Made by a program: the position numbers and the translations under genes. The notes under the pieces were generated by a model. The model saw nothing but the letters and a program-made list of their open reading frames with translations, did no database searches and was not told the DNA's origin. A stretch of 63,664 nucleotides of DNA. Origin: Burkholderia sp. WSM2230 (GTDB taxonomy: Bacteria; Pseudomonadota; Gammaproteobacteria; Burkholderiales; Burkholderiaceae). The stretch is taken from positions 160 through 63,823 of the forward strand of contig NZ_AXAJ01000024.1 in NCBI RefSeq assembly GCF_000472445.1. Reading direction: 5' to 3'. Positions 43,769 through 52,378 of the stretch are shown here, in pieces (within the stretch, counting starts at the first letter, position 1; each line of letters opens with the position of its first letter).

Positions 43769-45598
43769 ATGGAACTCGTCGAGCACGGCGATCGGGGGCG
43801 CGCGAGCCGCGTGCGCGGGCGCCGGCATTCGCGCGTTCTGTCGCGTTATGCGGGCCGGCCGATTCACCTCATCTGGCGCTATGTCGCGCGCCGCAAAGCA
43901 GCCCATGTCATCGTGCTCGTGAGCGTCGTCGCCGCAGTCGGTTTCGCGCTTGCTTCGCAGTATGGCATCCGCAATCTGATCGACGCGCTGCCTCAGGGAC
44001 GCGCCCATCCGCAGACAGTCGCCTACGCATTCGTGGTGCTCGTCGCTCTTATCTTCGCGGACAATCTGATGTGGCGCGTCGCCGGCTGGGTCTCGTCACG
44101 CGCTTTCGTGCGTGTGACGGGCGACATCCGCCAGGACATGTTCGGCTATCTGATGGGCCACGCGCCGACCTTTTTCGCGGACAAACAACCGGGCGTGCTG
44201 TCGAGCCGCGTGTCGGCCACGGCAAACGCCGTGTATGTGATCGAAAACACGGTTGCGTGGACCGCCTTGCCGCCGACCCTCACGGTGATCGGCGCCATCA
44301 TCATGGTCGCAACCGTCAGCTTGCCGATGAGCATTGCGCTCGTGGCGATTTCCGCGCTGCTGAGCGCATGTCTCTTCTGGCTCGCGCGCAAAGGCACCTC
44401 GCGGCATGAAGCGTTTGCGAGCGAGGCGGCTTCGGTGGACGGCGAGCTCGTCGATGTGATCGGCAACATGGGTCTGGTGCGCGCGTTCAGCGCGTTGCAT
44501 GCGGAATTGCGGCGCTTCGACGGTCACCTGGAAGCCGAGGCTGCGGCGCGCAGACGCAGCTTGCTGTATCTGGAGAAGCTGCGCATTCTGCACGCGTTCG
44601 CCACCGTGTTGCTGTCGGCGATTCTGCTCGGCTGGACCCTTTGGCTCTGGACGCAAGGCCGCGCAAGCACGGGCGACGTGGTGCTCGTCGGCTCGCTGGG
44701 CTTTGCGATTCTGCACGGCTCGCGCGATGTCGCGGTCGCGTTCGTCGATTTGACGCAACACGTGGCCCGTCTCGCGGAAGCGTCGCAAACCTTGCTGATG
44801 CCCTATTCGATGCCCGAGCCGCCCAAAGCGATACCGCTCGTCGTGCGTGAGGCGACGATCGACTTCGAAAACGTTTCGTTTGCTTATCCGGGCCGCAAGC
44901 GCGTATTGAGCAACCTGACGCTGCATATCGAAGCGGGGGAGCGCGTGGGTCTGGTCGGGCCGTCCGGCGCGGGAAAATCGACGGTGCTTGCGCTGCTGCA
45001 GCACTTCTATGAGCCCGCTAATGGTTGCGTGCGCATTTCAGATCAGGACATCTCATACGTGACGCTTGAAAGCCTGCAGGCAGCAATGTCCGTAGTGCCG
45101 CAGGACGTCACGCTGCTTCACCGCTCGCTGCTCGAGAACATCCGCTACGGTCGCCCCGATGCAACCGAAGCAGAAGTGAAGCGCGCATGCGAGGACGCGA
45201 GCTGCATGGATTTCATCGCCGCATTGCCGGACGGATTGAATGCGATAGCCGGCGACCGCGGCACAAAGCTGTCCGGCGGGCAGCGGCAACGCATCGCGAT
45301 TGCGCGCGCGATACTCAAGGATTCGCCCATATTGCTGCTGGACGAGGCGACTTCCGCGCTCGACACCGCGTCGGAGATCGTCATTCAGGCCGCGCTCGAA
45401 CGCCTCATGCAAAACCGCACGGTGATTGCGATTGCGCATCGGCTTTCGACGTTGCAGTCGTTCGACCGGATCATCGTGCTCAATCGCGGCCGCGTGGTTC
45501 AGGAAGGCTCGCCCGCGCAACTGGCCATGGTGCCGGGCATCTATCGCGATACGCTCGCGCGCCACGGCCGGCGCGCGGCAGCGCATACGCTGAATTGA
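43769..45598 (+). CDS. ABC-type exporter, fused membrane and ATPase domains
   Basis: 609 residues. Residues about 1-330 form a six-helix ABC transmembrane domain (VIVLVSVVAAVGFALASQYG, ALPPTLTVIGAIIMVATVSL). The ATPase domain has Walker A GPSGAGKSTVLALLQ, Q-loop VVPQDVTLL, signature KLSGGQRQRIAIARAIL, Walker B PILLLDEATSALDT and switch IAIAHRLSTLQ. It is a half-size exporter that works as a dimer (MsbA/MDR-like). No neighbouring biosynthetic gene points to its cargo. The first 20 residues are unusually Arg-rich. Confidence 0.9.
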   Translation: MELVEHGDRGRASRVRGRRHSRVLSRYAGRPIHLIWRYVARRKAAHVIVLVSVVAAVGFALASQYGIRNLIDALPQGRAHPQTVAYAFVVLVALIFADNLMWRVAGWVSSRAFVRVTGDIRQDMFGYLMGHAPTFFADKQPGVLSSRVSATANAVYVIENTVAWTALPPTLTVIGAIIMVATVSLPMSIALVAISALLSACLFWLARKGTSRHEAFASEAASVDGELVDVIGNMGLVRAFSALHAELRRFDGHLEAEAAARRRSLLYLEKLRILHAFATVLLSAILLGWTLWLWTQGRASTGDVVLVGSLGFAILHGSRDVAVAFVDLTQHVARLAEASQTLLMPYSMPEPPKAIPLVVREATIDFENVSFAYPGRKRVLSNLTLHIEAGERVGLVGPSGAGKSTVLALLQHFYEPANGCVRISDQDISYVTLESLQAAMSVVPQDVTLLHRSLLENIRYGRPDATEAEVKRACEDASCMDFIAALPDGLNAIAGDRGTKLSGGQRQRIAIARAILKDSPILLLDEATSALDTASEIVIQAALERLMQNRTVIAIAHRLSTLQSFDRIIVLNRGRVVQEGSPAQLAMVPGIYRDTLARHGRRAAAHTLN

Positions 45599-45639
45599 AT
45601 CGCCCGGTCATCGCCGCACGCGGAAGAAACGGCCAAACA

Positions 45640-45843
45640 CTAACCGTCCATGCGTTCGCCTTCTTTTCTGATCAACTCGATCAGGCGTTCGGCAGGCAGC
45701 CGGTAACTGGTCTGCTGCTGTACGCCCCATTCGGAACGCTCGGTTTCCACGAGCACGACGAACTTGCCGTCCGGGCTCGCTTCAAGGTGCTGCATGTTGA
45801 GCATTTCCTCGCCGGCAATATCCGTTTCCTGCCTGAGCGTCAT
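45640..45843 (-). CDS. 67-residue protein of unknown function
   Basis: Starts at ATG 45843 inside a longer open frame. The protein reads like a small two-strand plus helix domain (HLEASPDGKFVVLVETERSEWGVQQQTSYRLPAERLIELIRKEG). It has no signal peptide or cysteine. It is convergent with the ABC exporter gene, with 41 bp between them. Its compact, charged, well-balanced composition, unlike shadow frames, argues for a real protein, but no function can be given. Confidence 0.6.
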   Translation of the reverse strand: MTLRQETDIAGEEMLNMQHLEASPDGKFVVLVETERSEWGVQQQTSYRLPAERLIELIRKEGERMDG

Positions 45844-45994
45844 GACACCCTTCGCGCCACATCCCATGCCACGCCTCCATGCCCTTTCGCCGGCGATCCG
45901 CGTCTGCCGTGCCGCCCGCATCGCCCCGGAAAGATGACAGCAAAGCGCGTACCGGCAAGGCATTGGCGCGCGATTGACGGTGACCGGTTCTCTC

Positions 45995-46145
45995 GCCGGT
46001 CTGAGCCGGTCTGAGCCGGGCGACCGAGCGCGCGTCGAGCCGCACCGAGGTGCAGATTCTGCGCGTGCATTCGAGCCCGAGCTTCGGGCTCATGTAGCTG
46101 CCGCCGCGGCTCGCATCGTTTCGGTCGAGGTCGAGGTCGAGGTCG
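45995..46145. repeat. two short tandem repeats in the 530-bp gap before selD
   Basis: GCCGGTCTGA occurs twice in tandem (45995-46014). GTCGAG occurs three times in tandem plus GTCG (46124-46145). They sit in a region whose only protein-like remnant is the LysR tail at 46151-46252. The rest of 45844-46373 shows nothing gene-like. Confidence 0.6.
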
Positions 46146-46150
46146 GCGCG

Positions 46151-46252
46151 CATCATCTGGTTTATCCGCCGCAAAATGCCGAGTTGCCGCGGGTGGCGCG
46201 GTTTATCGCGTGGATCGAGCGGGAAATCGGCCACAAGGAGCGCGCGGCCTGA
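46151..46252 (+). pseudogene. remnant of a LysR-type regulator (C-terminal end)
   Basis: The last 33 codons of an open frame ending at 46252 read like the tail of GcvA-type LysR proteins: HHLVYPPQNAELPRVARFIAWIEREI. LVYP followed by ELP-V-F-WI-E is the usual ending of that group. The frame upstream is low-complexity and not LysR-like, and no DNA-binding domain lies in the window before it. A decayed gene fragment is the best explanation. Confidence 0.5.
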
Positions 46253-46373
46253 AAAACGCGGCCGGATTCACACCAGAGTTCTGGGTAGCAGCGTAACCCG
46301 CGGCGCACCCCGCAGCGCGCCACGCCGACAGGCTTCATAATGCGATCATTCGAAGCTAGAAACACGCGCCACA

Positions 46374-47438
46374 ATGATCGACACTCACGCAGAACCCAGT
46401 TCCTCGCCCCGCCTGACCAGTCTCTCGCACGGCGGCGGCTGCGGCTGCAAGATCGCCCCCGGACTGCTCGCGGACCTGCTCAAACGCAGTGCGCCGCTGC
46501 CGTTCTTTCCCGACCTGCTGGTCGGCAACGATACCGCCGACGACGCCGCGGTCTACAAGCTCAACGATGAGCAGGCGATTGTCGCCACCACCGACTTCTT
46601 CATGCCGATCGTCGACGATCCGTTCGACTTCGGCCGCATCGCGGCGACCAACGCGCTCTCCGACGTCTACGCAATGGGCGGCAAACCGCTGATGGCGCTC
46701 GCCATCGTCGGAATGCCGATCAATGTGTTGCCGCACGACGTGATCGCGGCGGTGCTCAAAGGCGGCGAATCGGTGTGCGCCGACGCCGGCATTCCGCTTG
46801 CGGGCGGCCATTCGATCGACTCGGTCGAGCCCATCTACGGTCTCGTCGCCATCGGCGTGGTCGATCCGCGGCGCGTCAAGCGCAACGCGGGCGCCAAGGC
46901 CGGCGACGTGCTGATTCTCGGCAAGCCGCTCGGCGTCGGCGTGCTCTCGGCGGCGCTCAAGAAAGACCGGCTCGACGCGAACGGCTACGCGGCGATGATC
47001 GGCGCGACCACGAAGCTGAACCGGCCGGGTGCGCAACTGGCCGCGCTCGACGGCGTGCACGCGCTCACCGACATCACCGGCTTTGGACTGCTCGGCCACA
47101 CGCTGGAACTGGCGCGCGGCTCGAACCTGACCGCGCGCGTGCGCTACGCCGATCTGCCCTGGCTGCCCGGGGTCGTCGAGTTTGTCGAGGCGGGCGTGTT
47201 CACTGGCGCGTCGGGGCGCAACTGGGACGCCTACGGCAAAGACATTGCATTGCCGGCGACGTTGCCGTGCGCCGCGCGCACCCTGCTCACCGACCCGCAA
47301 ACTTCCGGCGGCCTGCTCGTGTCCTGTTCGCCCGAAGCCGTCGATGACGTGCTCGCCCTCTTTCGCGCCGACGGTTTCGGCGACGCCCGTGTGATCGGCG
47401 AAATGGTTGCCGGCGCGGGGCGCGTGGAGGTCGTCTAA
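46374..47438 (+). CDS. selD: selenide, water dikinase (selenophosphate synthetase)
   Basis: 354 residues. The glycine-rich N-terminus LSHGGGCGCKIAPGLL holds the catalytic Cys (CGCK) and the essential Lys. ATP and metal motifs follow (GNDTADDAAVYKL, VATTDFFMPIVDDPFDFGRIAATNALSD) and ALTDITGFGLLGHTLEL. It makes selenophosphate from selenide and ATP. The Cys form means it is not itself a selenoprotein. mnmH follows after 188 bp on the same strand, so selenophosphate probably serves tRNA 2-selenouridine; selA and selB are not in the window. Confidence 0.95.
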   Translation: MIDTHAEPSSSPRLTSLSHGGGCGCKIAPGLLADLLKRSAPLPFFPDLLVGNDTADDAAVYKLNDEQAIVATTDFFMPIVDDPFDFGRIAATNALSDVYAMGGKPLMALAIVGMPINVLPHDVIAAVLKGGESVCADAGIPLAGGHSIDSVEPIYGLVAIGVVDPRRVKRNAGAKAGDVLILGKPLGVGVLSAALKKDRLDANGYAAMIGATTKLNRPGAQLAALDGVHALTDITGFGLLGHTLELARGSNLTARVRYADLPWLPGVVEFVEAGVFTGASGRNWDAYGKDIALPATLPCAARTLLTDPQTSGGLLVSCSPEAVDDVLALFRADGFGDARVIGEMVAGAGRVEVV

Positions 47439-47626
47439 AAGGTCAACTGGAGGGCGCCGGCGCCCAGCATTGCCGGCCGAAAGGCTGCCGAAAGCAGCGC
47501 TCTGCTGCTGCACGCGGCGCGTGCGATAATTTCGGTCTTTCCGGCGTCCTGCGGGCGCCGCTTTTATCCGCTTTCGCGCGGCTTTTGCGCCCTCGCTTTT
47601 GCGGGCTGTCTGCTCCCGGTACACCC

Positions 47627-48694
47627 TTGAAAAACCTACTCGTCAGCCTCGATCAAGCAGGTGATTTCGATGAAATCATCGACGTGCGCACGCCTCTCGA
47701 GTTTGCCGAGGACCATATTCCAGGCGCGATGAACGCGCCGGTGCTGAGCAACGAGGAACGGGTGATCGTCGGCACCATGTACAAGCAGGTGTCGCCCTTC
47801 GAGGCCACCAAGGTCGGCGCGGCGCTCGTCGCCCGCAATATTGCGCGGCACCTGGAAACCACGTTTGCAGACCGGCCGCGCAACTGGCGGCCGCTGGTGT
47901 ATTGCTGGCGCGGCGGCAAACGCTCGGGCTCGGTCACCACATTGTTCAACATGATCGGCTGGCCGGCGCGGCAACTGGACGGCGGCTACAAGACGTATCG
48001 GCGCGCCACAGTCGAAGCGCTCGCCACGCTGCCCGCCCAGTTCCGCTATGTCGCGCTGGTCGGCCCGACCGGCAGCGGCAAGACACGGCTGCTGGCGGCG
48101 CTTCACGAAGCCGGCGCGCAGACGCTCGACCTGGAAGCGCTCGCCGCGCATCGCGGCTCGCTGCTCGGTGCGTGGGCGGGTGTGCCGCAGCCGTCGCAAA
48201 AGGGCTTCGACACCTTGCTCGCGAGCGCGCTGCGCGGTTTCGATCCGGCCCGGCCTGTGTTCGTGGAAGCGGAGAGCCGCCGCATCGGCGCGATCACGCT
48301 GCCGCTCGCACTGCTCGACACGTTTCATCGCGGCGCGTGCGTGGAAGTGGTGACGAGCCGCGAAGACCGCTCGACCTTCCTGCTTCACGACTACGCACAT
48401 CTGTTCGACGATCCAGAGTCGCTGAAGGCGCAACTGCAGCGTCTGATCGGCTTGCATAGCCGCGAGCGCGTGGCCGGCTGGCAGAAGCTCGTCGACCAGA
48501 ACCGGCGCGCCGAACTCGCGAACGAACTGATCGAGTTGCACTACGATCCTGCGTATGCGCGCAGCAGCCATGAGCATTTCGTGCAATTGCCGCAAGCGCT
48601 AAAAATCCACTTCCGGCCCAACGACGCCGACGTCGTCGATCAGGCCCGGACGCTTCTCGCGCAACTGGAGAAGCACTCATTCGCGCTCGTCTGA
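47627..48694 (+). CDS. mnmH: tRNA 2-selenouridine synthase
   Basis: 355 residues from a TTG start. The N-terminal rhodanese domain (IIDVRTPLEFAEDHIPGAMN) has its catalytic Cys in LVYCWRGGKRSGS. The C-terminal P-loop domain starts at VALVGPTGSGKTRLL. The enzyme geranylates and then selenates 2-thiouridine at the wobble position of tRNAs for Glu, Gln and Lys, with selenophosphate from SelD. The TTG at 47627 (MKNLLVSLDQ) is chosen by similarity to family N-termini; an upstream TTG at 47585 is open. The permease gene follows after 25 bp. Confidence 0.9.
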   Translation: MKNLLVSLDQAGDFDEIIDVRTPLEFAEDHIPGAMNAPVLSNEERVIVGTMYKQVSPFEATKVGAALVARNIARHLETTFADRPRNWRPLVYCWRGGKRSGSVTTLFNMIGWPARQLDGGYKTYRRATVEALATLPAQFRYVALVGPTGSGKTRLLAALHEAGAQTLDLEALAAHRGSLLGAWAGVPQPSQKGFDTLLASALRGFDPARPVFVEAESRRIGAITLPLALLDTFHRGACVEVVTSREDRSTFLLHDYAHLFDDPESLKAQLQRLIGLHSRERVAGWQKLVDQNRRAELANELIELHYDPAYARSSHEHFVQLPQALKIHFRPNDADVVDQARTLLAQLEKHSFALV

Positions 48695-48719
48695 CCCAAC
48701 ATCAACGTTTAAGAACAAC

Positions 48720-49775
48720 ATGCAATCAACCCTTCGGCAGCCCCGCGTCGCGCTTGGCTGGATCGTGTTCCTCGCGATCGCCGTCGTCGGACTCTTCTAT
48801 GTGAAGTGGTTTCCGTATTACAACCGCGCGTTCGTCGCCGCTAGCCAGCACTCGATCGGCAAGTCGATTCTGATGGGCACCTCGGCGAGCGCACCGGAGG
48901 CGTCGTGGCAATCCGCCATCGACTATGCACTCGCCTACGGTAAGGCGATCTGGCAGGCAATGGTGCTGGGTCTGCTGCTCGGTTCGGCCGTCCAGGCGCT
49001 GATTCCGCCGCAATGGGTCGCACGCGCGCTCGGCCGCAGCGACTTCAGCAGTGTCGTGAAAGGCGGCCTGATGTCGTTGCCCGGCATGATGTGCACATGC
49101 TGCGCGGCGCCGGTCGTCGCGGGACTGCGCGCACGCGAGGCCGCACCCGGCGCGGCAATCGCATTCTGGCTCGGCAATACCGCGCTGAATCCGGCCACGC
49201 TGGTTTTCATGGGCTTCGTGCTCGGCTGGCAGTGGATGGGTCTGCGGCTCGCGCTCGGCCTCGTCATGGTGTTCGGGCTTGGCTATCTGGTGAACCGCAT
49301 GGTCACGCCGACGGAAGCCGAGGCGTCGCGCGAAGCCATCGCGCAATTCGTCGCCGAGGACGAATCGGGCACCGCCTTCACGCGCTGGGTCAAAATCCTC
49401 GGCTCGATGACGCTGCGTCTCGTGCCCGAATACATCGTGCTCGTGCTGATTCTCGGCGCGGCGCGCGCGTGGCTCTTTCCGCACATCGGGCCGGATATCG
49501 ACAACAGCGTGCTGTGGATCGTTGCGTTGTCCATCGCCGGCACATTGTTCGTGATTCCGACGGCGGGCGAAGTGCCCATCATTCAGGCCATGCTGTCTTT
49601 CGGCATGGCCGCCGGCCCGGCTGGCGCACTGCTGATGACGCTGCCCCTGATCAGCGTGCCGTCTATGGCGATGCTCGGGCGCTCGTTCCCGAAGCGCGTT
49701 CTGACCGTCGTGGCGTTGGCTGTGGTGATCTGCGGCGTGGTAAGCGGCCTGCTCGCGGCGGCCTTGAGGTTCTGA
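48720..49775 (+). CDS. PF03773-type permease (ArsP/DUF318-like)
   Basis: 351 residues with about eight to ten membrane helices, arranged as two related halves. The first half carries KGGLMSLPGMMCTCCAAPVVAGLR and the second IPTAGEVPIIQAMLSFGMAAGPAGALLMTLPLISVPSM, the paired motifs of this permease family. The cysteines in CTCC lie in a membrane segment. Family members export trivalent organoarsenicals or other metalloids, or are of unknown function. Its place 25 bp after mnmH suggests a link to selenium handling, which is inferred. Confidence 0.8.
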   Translation: MQSTLRQPRVALGWIVFLAIAVVGLFYVKWFPYYNRAFVAASQHSIGKSILMGTSASAPEASWQSAIDYALAYGKAIWQAMVLGLLLGSAVQALIPPQWVARALGRSDFSSVVKGGLMSLPGMMCTCCAAPVVAGLRAREAAPGAAIAFWLGNTALNPATLVFMGFVLGWQWMGLRLALGLVMVFGLGYLVNRMVTPTEAEASREAIAQFVAEDESGTAFTRWVKILGSMTLRLVPEYIVLVLILGAARAWLFPHIGPDIDNSVLWIVALSIAGTLFVIPTAGEVPIIQAMLSFGMAAGPAGALLMTLPLISVPSMAMLGRSFPKRVLTVVALAVVICGVVSGLLAAALRF

Positions 49776-49782
49776 GGTTCTA

Positions 49783-49917
49783 ATGAAAAAGCTTGCGGTG
49801 TTTACGCTCGCCTCGTGGTCGGCGGCGGCGCTTCTCTACTTCGGCCAACACTCGGTGGCGCTGATCGCCGTGACGGGCGTTCTAGTGCTGGCGAGCTTCG
49901 ATCTGCTTCGTCCTTGA
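49783..49917 (+). CDS. 44-residue membrane peptide
   Basis: The frame starts 7 bp after the permease stop codon. The sequence begins MKKLAVFTLASW and forms two hydrophobic stretches (VFTLASWSAAALLYF and VALIAVTGVLVLASFDLL) joined by GQHS. It ends with RP and a stop, just before a terminator. Spacing and composition suggest a real small inner-membrane protein, perhaps an accessory subunit of the permease. No family is known to me. Confidence 0.6.
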   Translation: MKKLAVFTLASWSAAALLYFGQHSVALIAVTGVLVLASFDLLRP

Positions 49918-49953
49918 AGCAACGCTAGAAGCCCGTTATCGAAGCTCGTTGCG

Positions 49954-49978
49954 GCGGCCGTGTTTTATGCGCGGCCGC
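49954..49978. terminator. terminator hairpin between selD-mnmH unit and convergent MFS gene
   Basis: GCGGCCG (49954-49960) pairs with CGGCCGC (49972-49978) around TGTTTTATGCG and is followed by TTCTTC on the plus strand. It ends the selD-mnmH-permease unit and may also serve the convergent MFS gene ending at 49997. Confidence 0.65.
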
Positions 49979-49996
49979 TTCTTCATGCAACGTCTA

Positions 49997-51307
49997 TCAG
50001 TTCGAACGCAGCGCCGCTGCTTCGAGCGTCATGCGGCGGCGCGCGCCGATCAGAGCGGCAATGCCGGTGCCTATTCCCAAGGTGAGCAGACAGGCGGTCG
50101 GCACCAGCATGGGCGCAATCTGACTGTGCGCTGCCTTGCCGACATACGGCATCAGGTTCTGTCCCGCGAAGCCGCCCAGATTTCCGATCGCATTGATCGC
50201 CGCGACGCTCGCCGCAGCGCGCGCGCCCGAGAAGAAGCGCGGCGGCAGCGACCAGAAGCATGGATACAGCAATGGAATGCACGCTCCGCCGAAGCACAGC
50301 GCTGCAAAGCGCAGCGTTGCAGTCGGCAGCACGAGGCTCGATGCGAAGCACACCACGCCGATGCCCGCCACCATGCTCATCGCCTTCAACACCAGACGCT
50401 CGCGCTTGAGCTTGCCCGGCAGCCACAGCAGCAGGAGCGTGGCAAGCGCCCACGGAATCATGTTGAGCACGCCATTGAGCGACGACGACACGCCGTCGCT
50501 CTTCAGCAGAGTCGGCATCCAGTACGTCACACCGTAGAGCGACGTCGACATCAGCATGTAGGTCGCCGCGAACATCAACACCCTGGGATCGAGCAGCGCG
50601 GCCCACGGACGGGTCGCCTTCGCATGGTCGGACGCTTCGCGTTTGAGCGCGGCGAGCACCACTTCCTTCTCGCGCGGCGAGAGGAACGGCGCCTCGCTCA
50701 CCGAATCCGGCAGGTATCTGAGCGCGACAAAGGCAACAATCACAGCGGGCAGACCGGTCGCGATGAACACCCACTGCCAGCCCGCGAAGCCCCACGTCCC
50801 GCCGAGCGTAAGCAGGAGCCCGCCGATCAGCGAGCCGAGCATGTTCGCGAGCGAGCTGCCGAGCGTGAAGAAACCCAGCACCTTGGTGCGGTAGCTCTGC
50901 GGAAACCATTGCGTGAGGTAGTAGATGACGCCCGGATAAAACCCGGCTTCAGCGACGCCCAATGCAAAACGGAACGAATAGAACACCGGCAGCGAACGGG
51001 CAAACGCCATCAATACCGTAACGACGCCCCACGTCATCATGATGCGCGCAAGCCAGGCGCGCGCGCCGAAGCGATGCAGCGCGAGCGTGCTCGGCACCTC
51101 GAACAGCAGATAGCCGATGAAGAACAGCGACGCGCCCAGGCCGTAAGACGCTTCGGTCATGCCGAGCGCGTGCACCATCTCCAGTTTGGCGAAGCCGACG
51201 TTCTGCCGGTCGATGAACGAAATCAGAAACATGACGATGAGAAGCGGCATTAACCGCCACGCCATCTTCTTCATGACCTGCTGCTCGAATGCGAGTTCGT
51301 TGGACAT
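49997..51307 (-). CDS. MFS transporter, ACS family
   Basis: 436 residues with 12 membrane helices. Helix 1 and loop carry LLIVMFLISFIDRQNVGFAKLEMVHALGM, the ACS signature, and GWQWVFIATGLPAVIVAFVALRYLPD is the mid-protein motif. The ATG at 51307 has GGAGAA upstream. A near-palindromic site at 51343-51366 lies just upstream and is shared with the second MFS gene at 52379, so the GntR between them probably controls both. The substrate is probably an organic anion. Confidence 0.88.
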   Translation of the reverse strand: MSNELAFEQQVMKKMAWRLMPLLIVMFLISFIDRQNVGFAKLEMVHALGMTEASYGLGASLFFIGYLLFEVPSTLALHRFGARAWLARIMMTWGVVTVLMAFARSLPVFYSFRFALGVAEAGFYPGVIYYLTQWFPQSYRTKVLGFFTLGSSLANMLGSLIGGLLLTLGGTWGFAGWQWVFIATGLPAVIVAFVALRYLPDSVSEAPFLSPREKEVVLAALKREASDHAKATRPWAALLDPRVLMFAATYMLMSTSLYGVTYWMPTLLKSDGVSSSLNGVLNMIPWALATLLLLWLPGKLKRERLVLKAMSMVAGIGVVCFASSLVLPTATLRFAALCFGGACIPLLYPCFWSLPPRFFSGARAAASVAAINAIGNLGGFAGQNLMPYVGKAAHSQIAPMLVPTACLLTLGIGTGIAALIGARRRMTLEAAALRSN

Positions 51308-51342
51308 GCTTTCTCCGCTGCCGCGTCCCACGGCGAAAATTG

Positions 51343-51366
51343 ATACAGTCATATATATGATTGTAT
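51343..51366. promoter_or_regulatory. GntR operator 1, ATACAGTCAT-ATAT-ATGATTGTAT
   Basis: A 24-bp dyad with one mismatch between arms, 36 bp upstream of the MFS gene at 49997-51307. The first 18 bases are identical to those of operator 2 at 52321-52344. HutC-type GntR proteins bind AT-rich dyads of this kind with GT..AC in the arms. Confidence 0.75.
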
Positions 51367-51468
51367 GAATCGTAGACTGACGCCATGGGGTGATACCCGC
51401 ATAGCGTGAGTGGACGCGAGGCTCGCCTCGGGCCGCCTCGCTTCAGGAGAAAGACGCCGAAGCCGCGT

Positions 51469-52212
51469 TTAGCGGATTTCGACCTGATACTGGAAGGTAT
51501 CGGCCGCGCCGCGTGTGCTGCGCCATTCGAACGGCGCGCCGGCGAAGTCGGAGGCCACGCGGTGGACCAGAATAACCGGGCTGCCGGTTTTGATGCGAAG
51601 CAGCGTGGCCGTTTCGGCGGTAGCCTGTTCGACACGGAGAATTTCCGTCGCCGAGGCCACCATCTGTTTGCACAGCCTTTCGTAGAGCGGGTACAGCAGG
51701 TCTTCGAATTGATCGAGCGGCAAGGTGGCGAGCGCCTCGAAGCGCGCGCGCGGCAGCCAGATTTCCTCCGCGAGGACCGTTCGCCCTTCGATCATGCGTA
51801 CGCGCGACAGATGAATCGCTTTTTCCGACGCCTTCATTCGCAGCGCGTCGCGGATCTCTTCGGTCGGTTTGACGATCTCGCGCTTGAGCACGCGCGCCGT
51901 AGGACGCACCGGCTGGCCGTCGCGCGAGACAAAGCGAAAGAAGCGGAACAGAGACGAGTCGAAGCGCGGCCGCCGCACGAACGTGCCCTTGCCCTGCGTT
52001 CGCGTCAGCACGCCGTCGCTTACGAGCAGATCGATCGCCTTGCGCACCGTGCCCGTCGAAACGTTGTAGAACTGGCCGAGTTCGGCCTCGGTGGCGATGG
52101 CCTCTTCGGGCGCCCACTCGCCGGCGGCAATGCGGCTGACGAGATCGTCGCGCAACTGCTGATAGCGGGGCAGCCGGTCATCTGGCTTGGACACGAAAGA
52201 CGCCGTATTCAT
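51469..52212 (-). CDS. GntR-family regulator, HutC/UTRA subfamily
   Basis: 247 residues. The N-terminal winged helix (RYQQLRDDLVSRIAAGEWAPEEAIATEAELGQFYNVSTGTVRKAIDLLVSDGVLTRTQGKGTFV) is followed by a UTRA ligand domain with the usual CKQMVASATEILRVEQATAETATLL and VILVHRVASDFAGAPFEWRSTR. It lies between two MFS genes that each carry the same operator, and a partial operator overlaps its own start. A repressor of both transporters and of the amidohydrolase gene is inferred. Confidence 0.9.
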   Translation of the reverse strand: MNTASFVSKPDDRLPRYQQLRDDLVSRIAAGEWAPEEAIATEAELGQFYNVSTGTVRKAIDLLVSDGVLTRTQGKGTFVRRPRFDSSLFRFFRFVSRDGQPVRPTARVLKREIVKPTEEIRDALRMKASEKAIHLSRVRMIEGRTVLAEEIWLPRARFEALATLPLDQFEDLLYPLYERLCKQMVASATEILRVEQATAETATLLRIKTGSPVILVHRVASDFAGAPFEWRSTRGAADTFQYQVEIR

Positions 52213-52218
52213 GAATTC

Positions 52219-52232
52219 ATACAGTTATACAG
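52219..52232. promoter_or_regulatory. partial GntR site ATACAGTTATACAG at the regulator's own start
   Basis: Two overlapping ATACAG half-sites lie 7 bp upstream of the GntR start codon and match the arms of operators 1 and 2. They suggest autoregulation. Confidence 0.5.
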
Positions 52233-52320
52233 AGAAGTAACTACTGTACCGCATCGCCTCAGTCAGGGGCGAGCAAGGGTTATTACCCAATGACCAGGCG
52301 TCCAATTAAGCGCAATATTC

Positions 52321-52344
52321 ATACAGTCATATATATGAATACAT
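52321..52344. promoter_or_regulatory. GntR operator 2, ATACAGTCAT-ATAT-ATGAATACAT
   Basis: The first 18 bases repeat operator 1 exactly. It lies 35 bp upstream of the chosen start of the second MFS gene, in a position to block its promoter or transcript start. Confidence 0.75.
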
Positions 52345-52378
52345 GAATACTGGGCACGAACAACGGACGGAGATGGCC

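Noticed and set aside
45974..46150. 92-residue plus-strand frame as an intact gene
   Set aside because: Only its last third resembles a protein (LysR tail). The rest is low-complexity sequence over tandem repeats, so it is treated as a remnant.
49949..51253. 434-codon plus-strand frame
   Set aside because: Antisense to an MFS gene with 12 clear membrane helices. The frame encodes almost only Arg, His, Gln and Glu-rich sequence.
52343..52378. Upstream ATG for the second GntR-controlled MFS gene
   Set aside because: It lies inside the operator palindrome and lacks a ribosome binding site, whereas ATG 52379 has GGAG at 6 bases.
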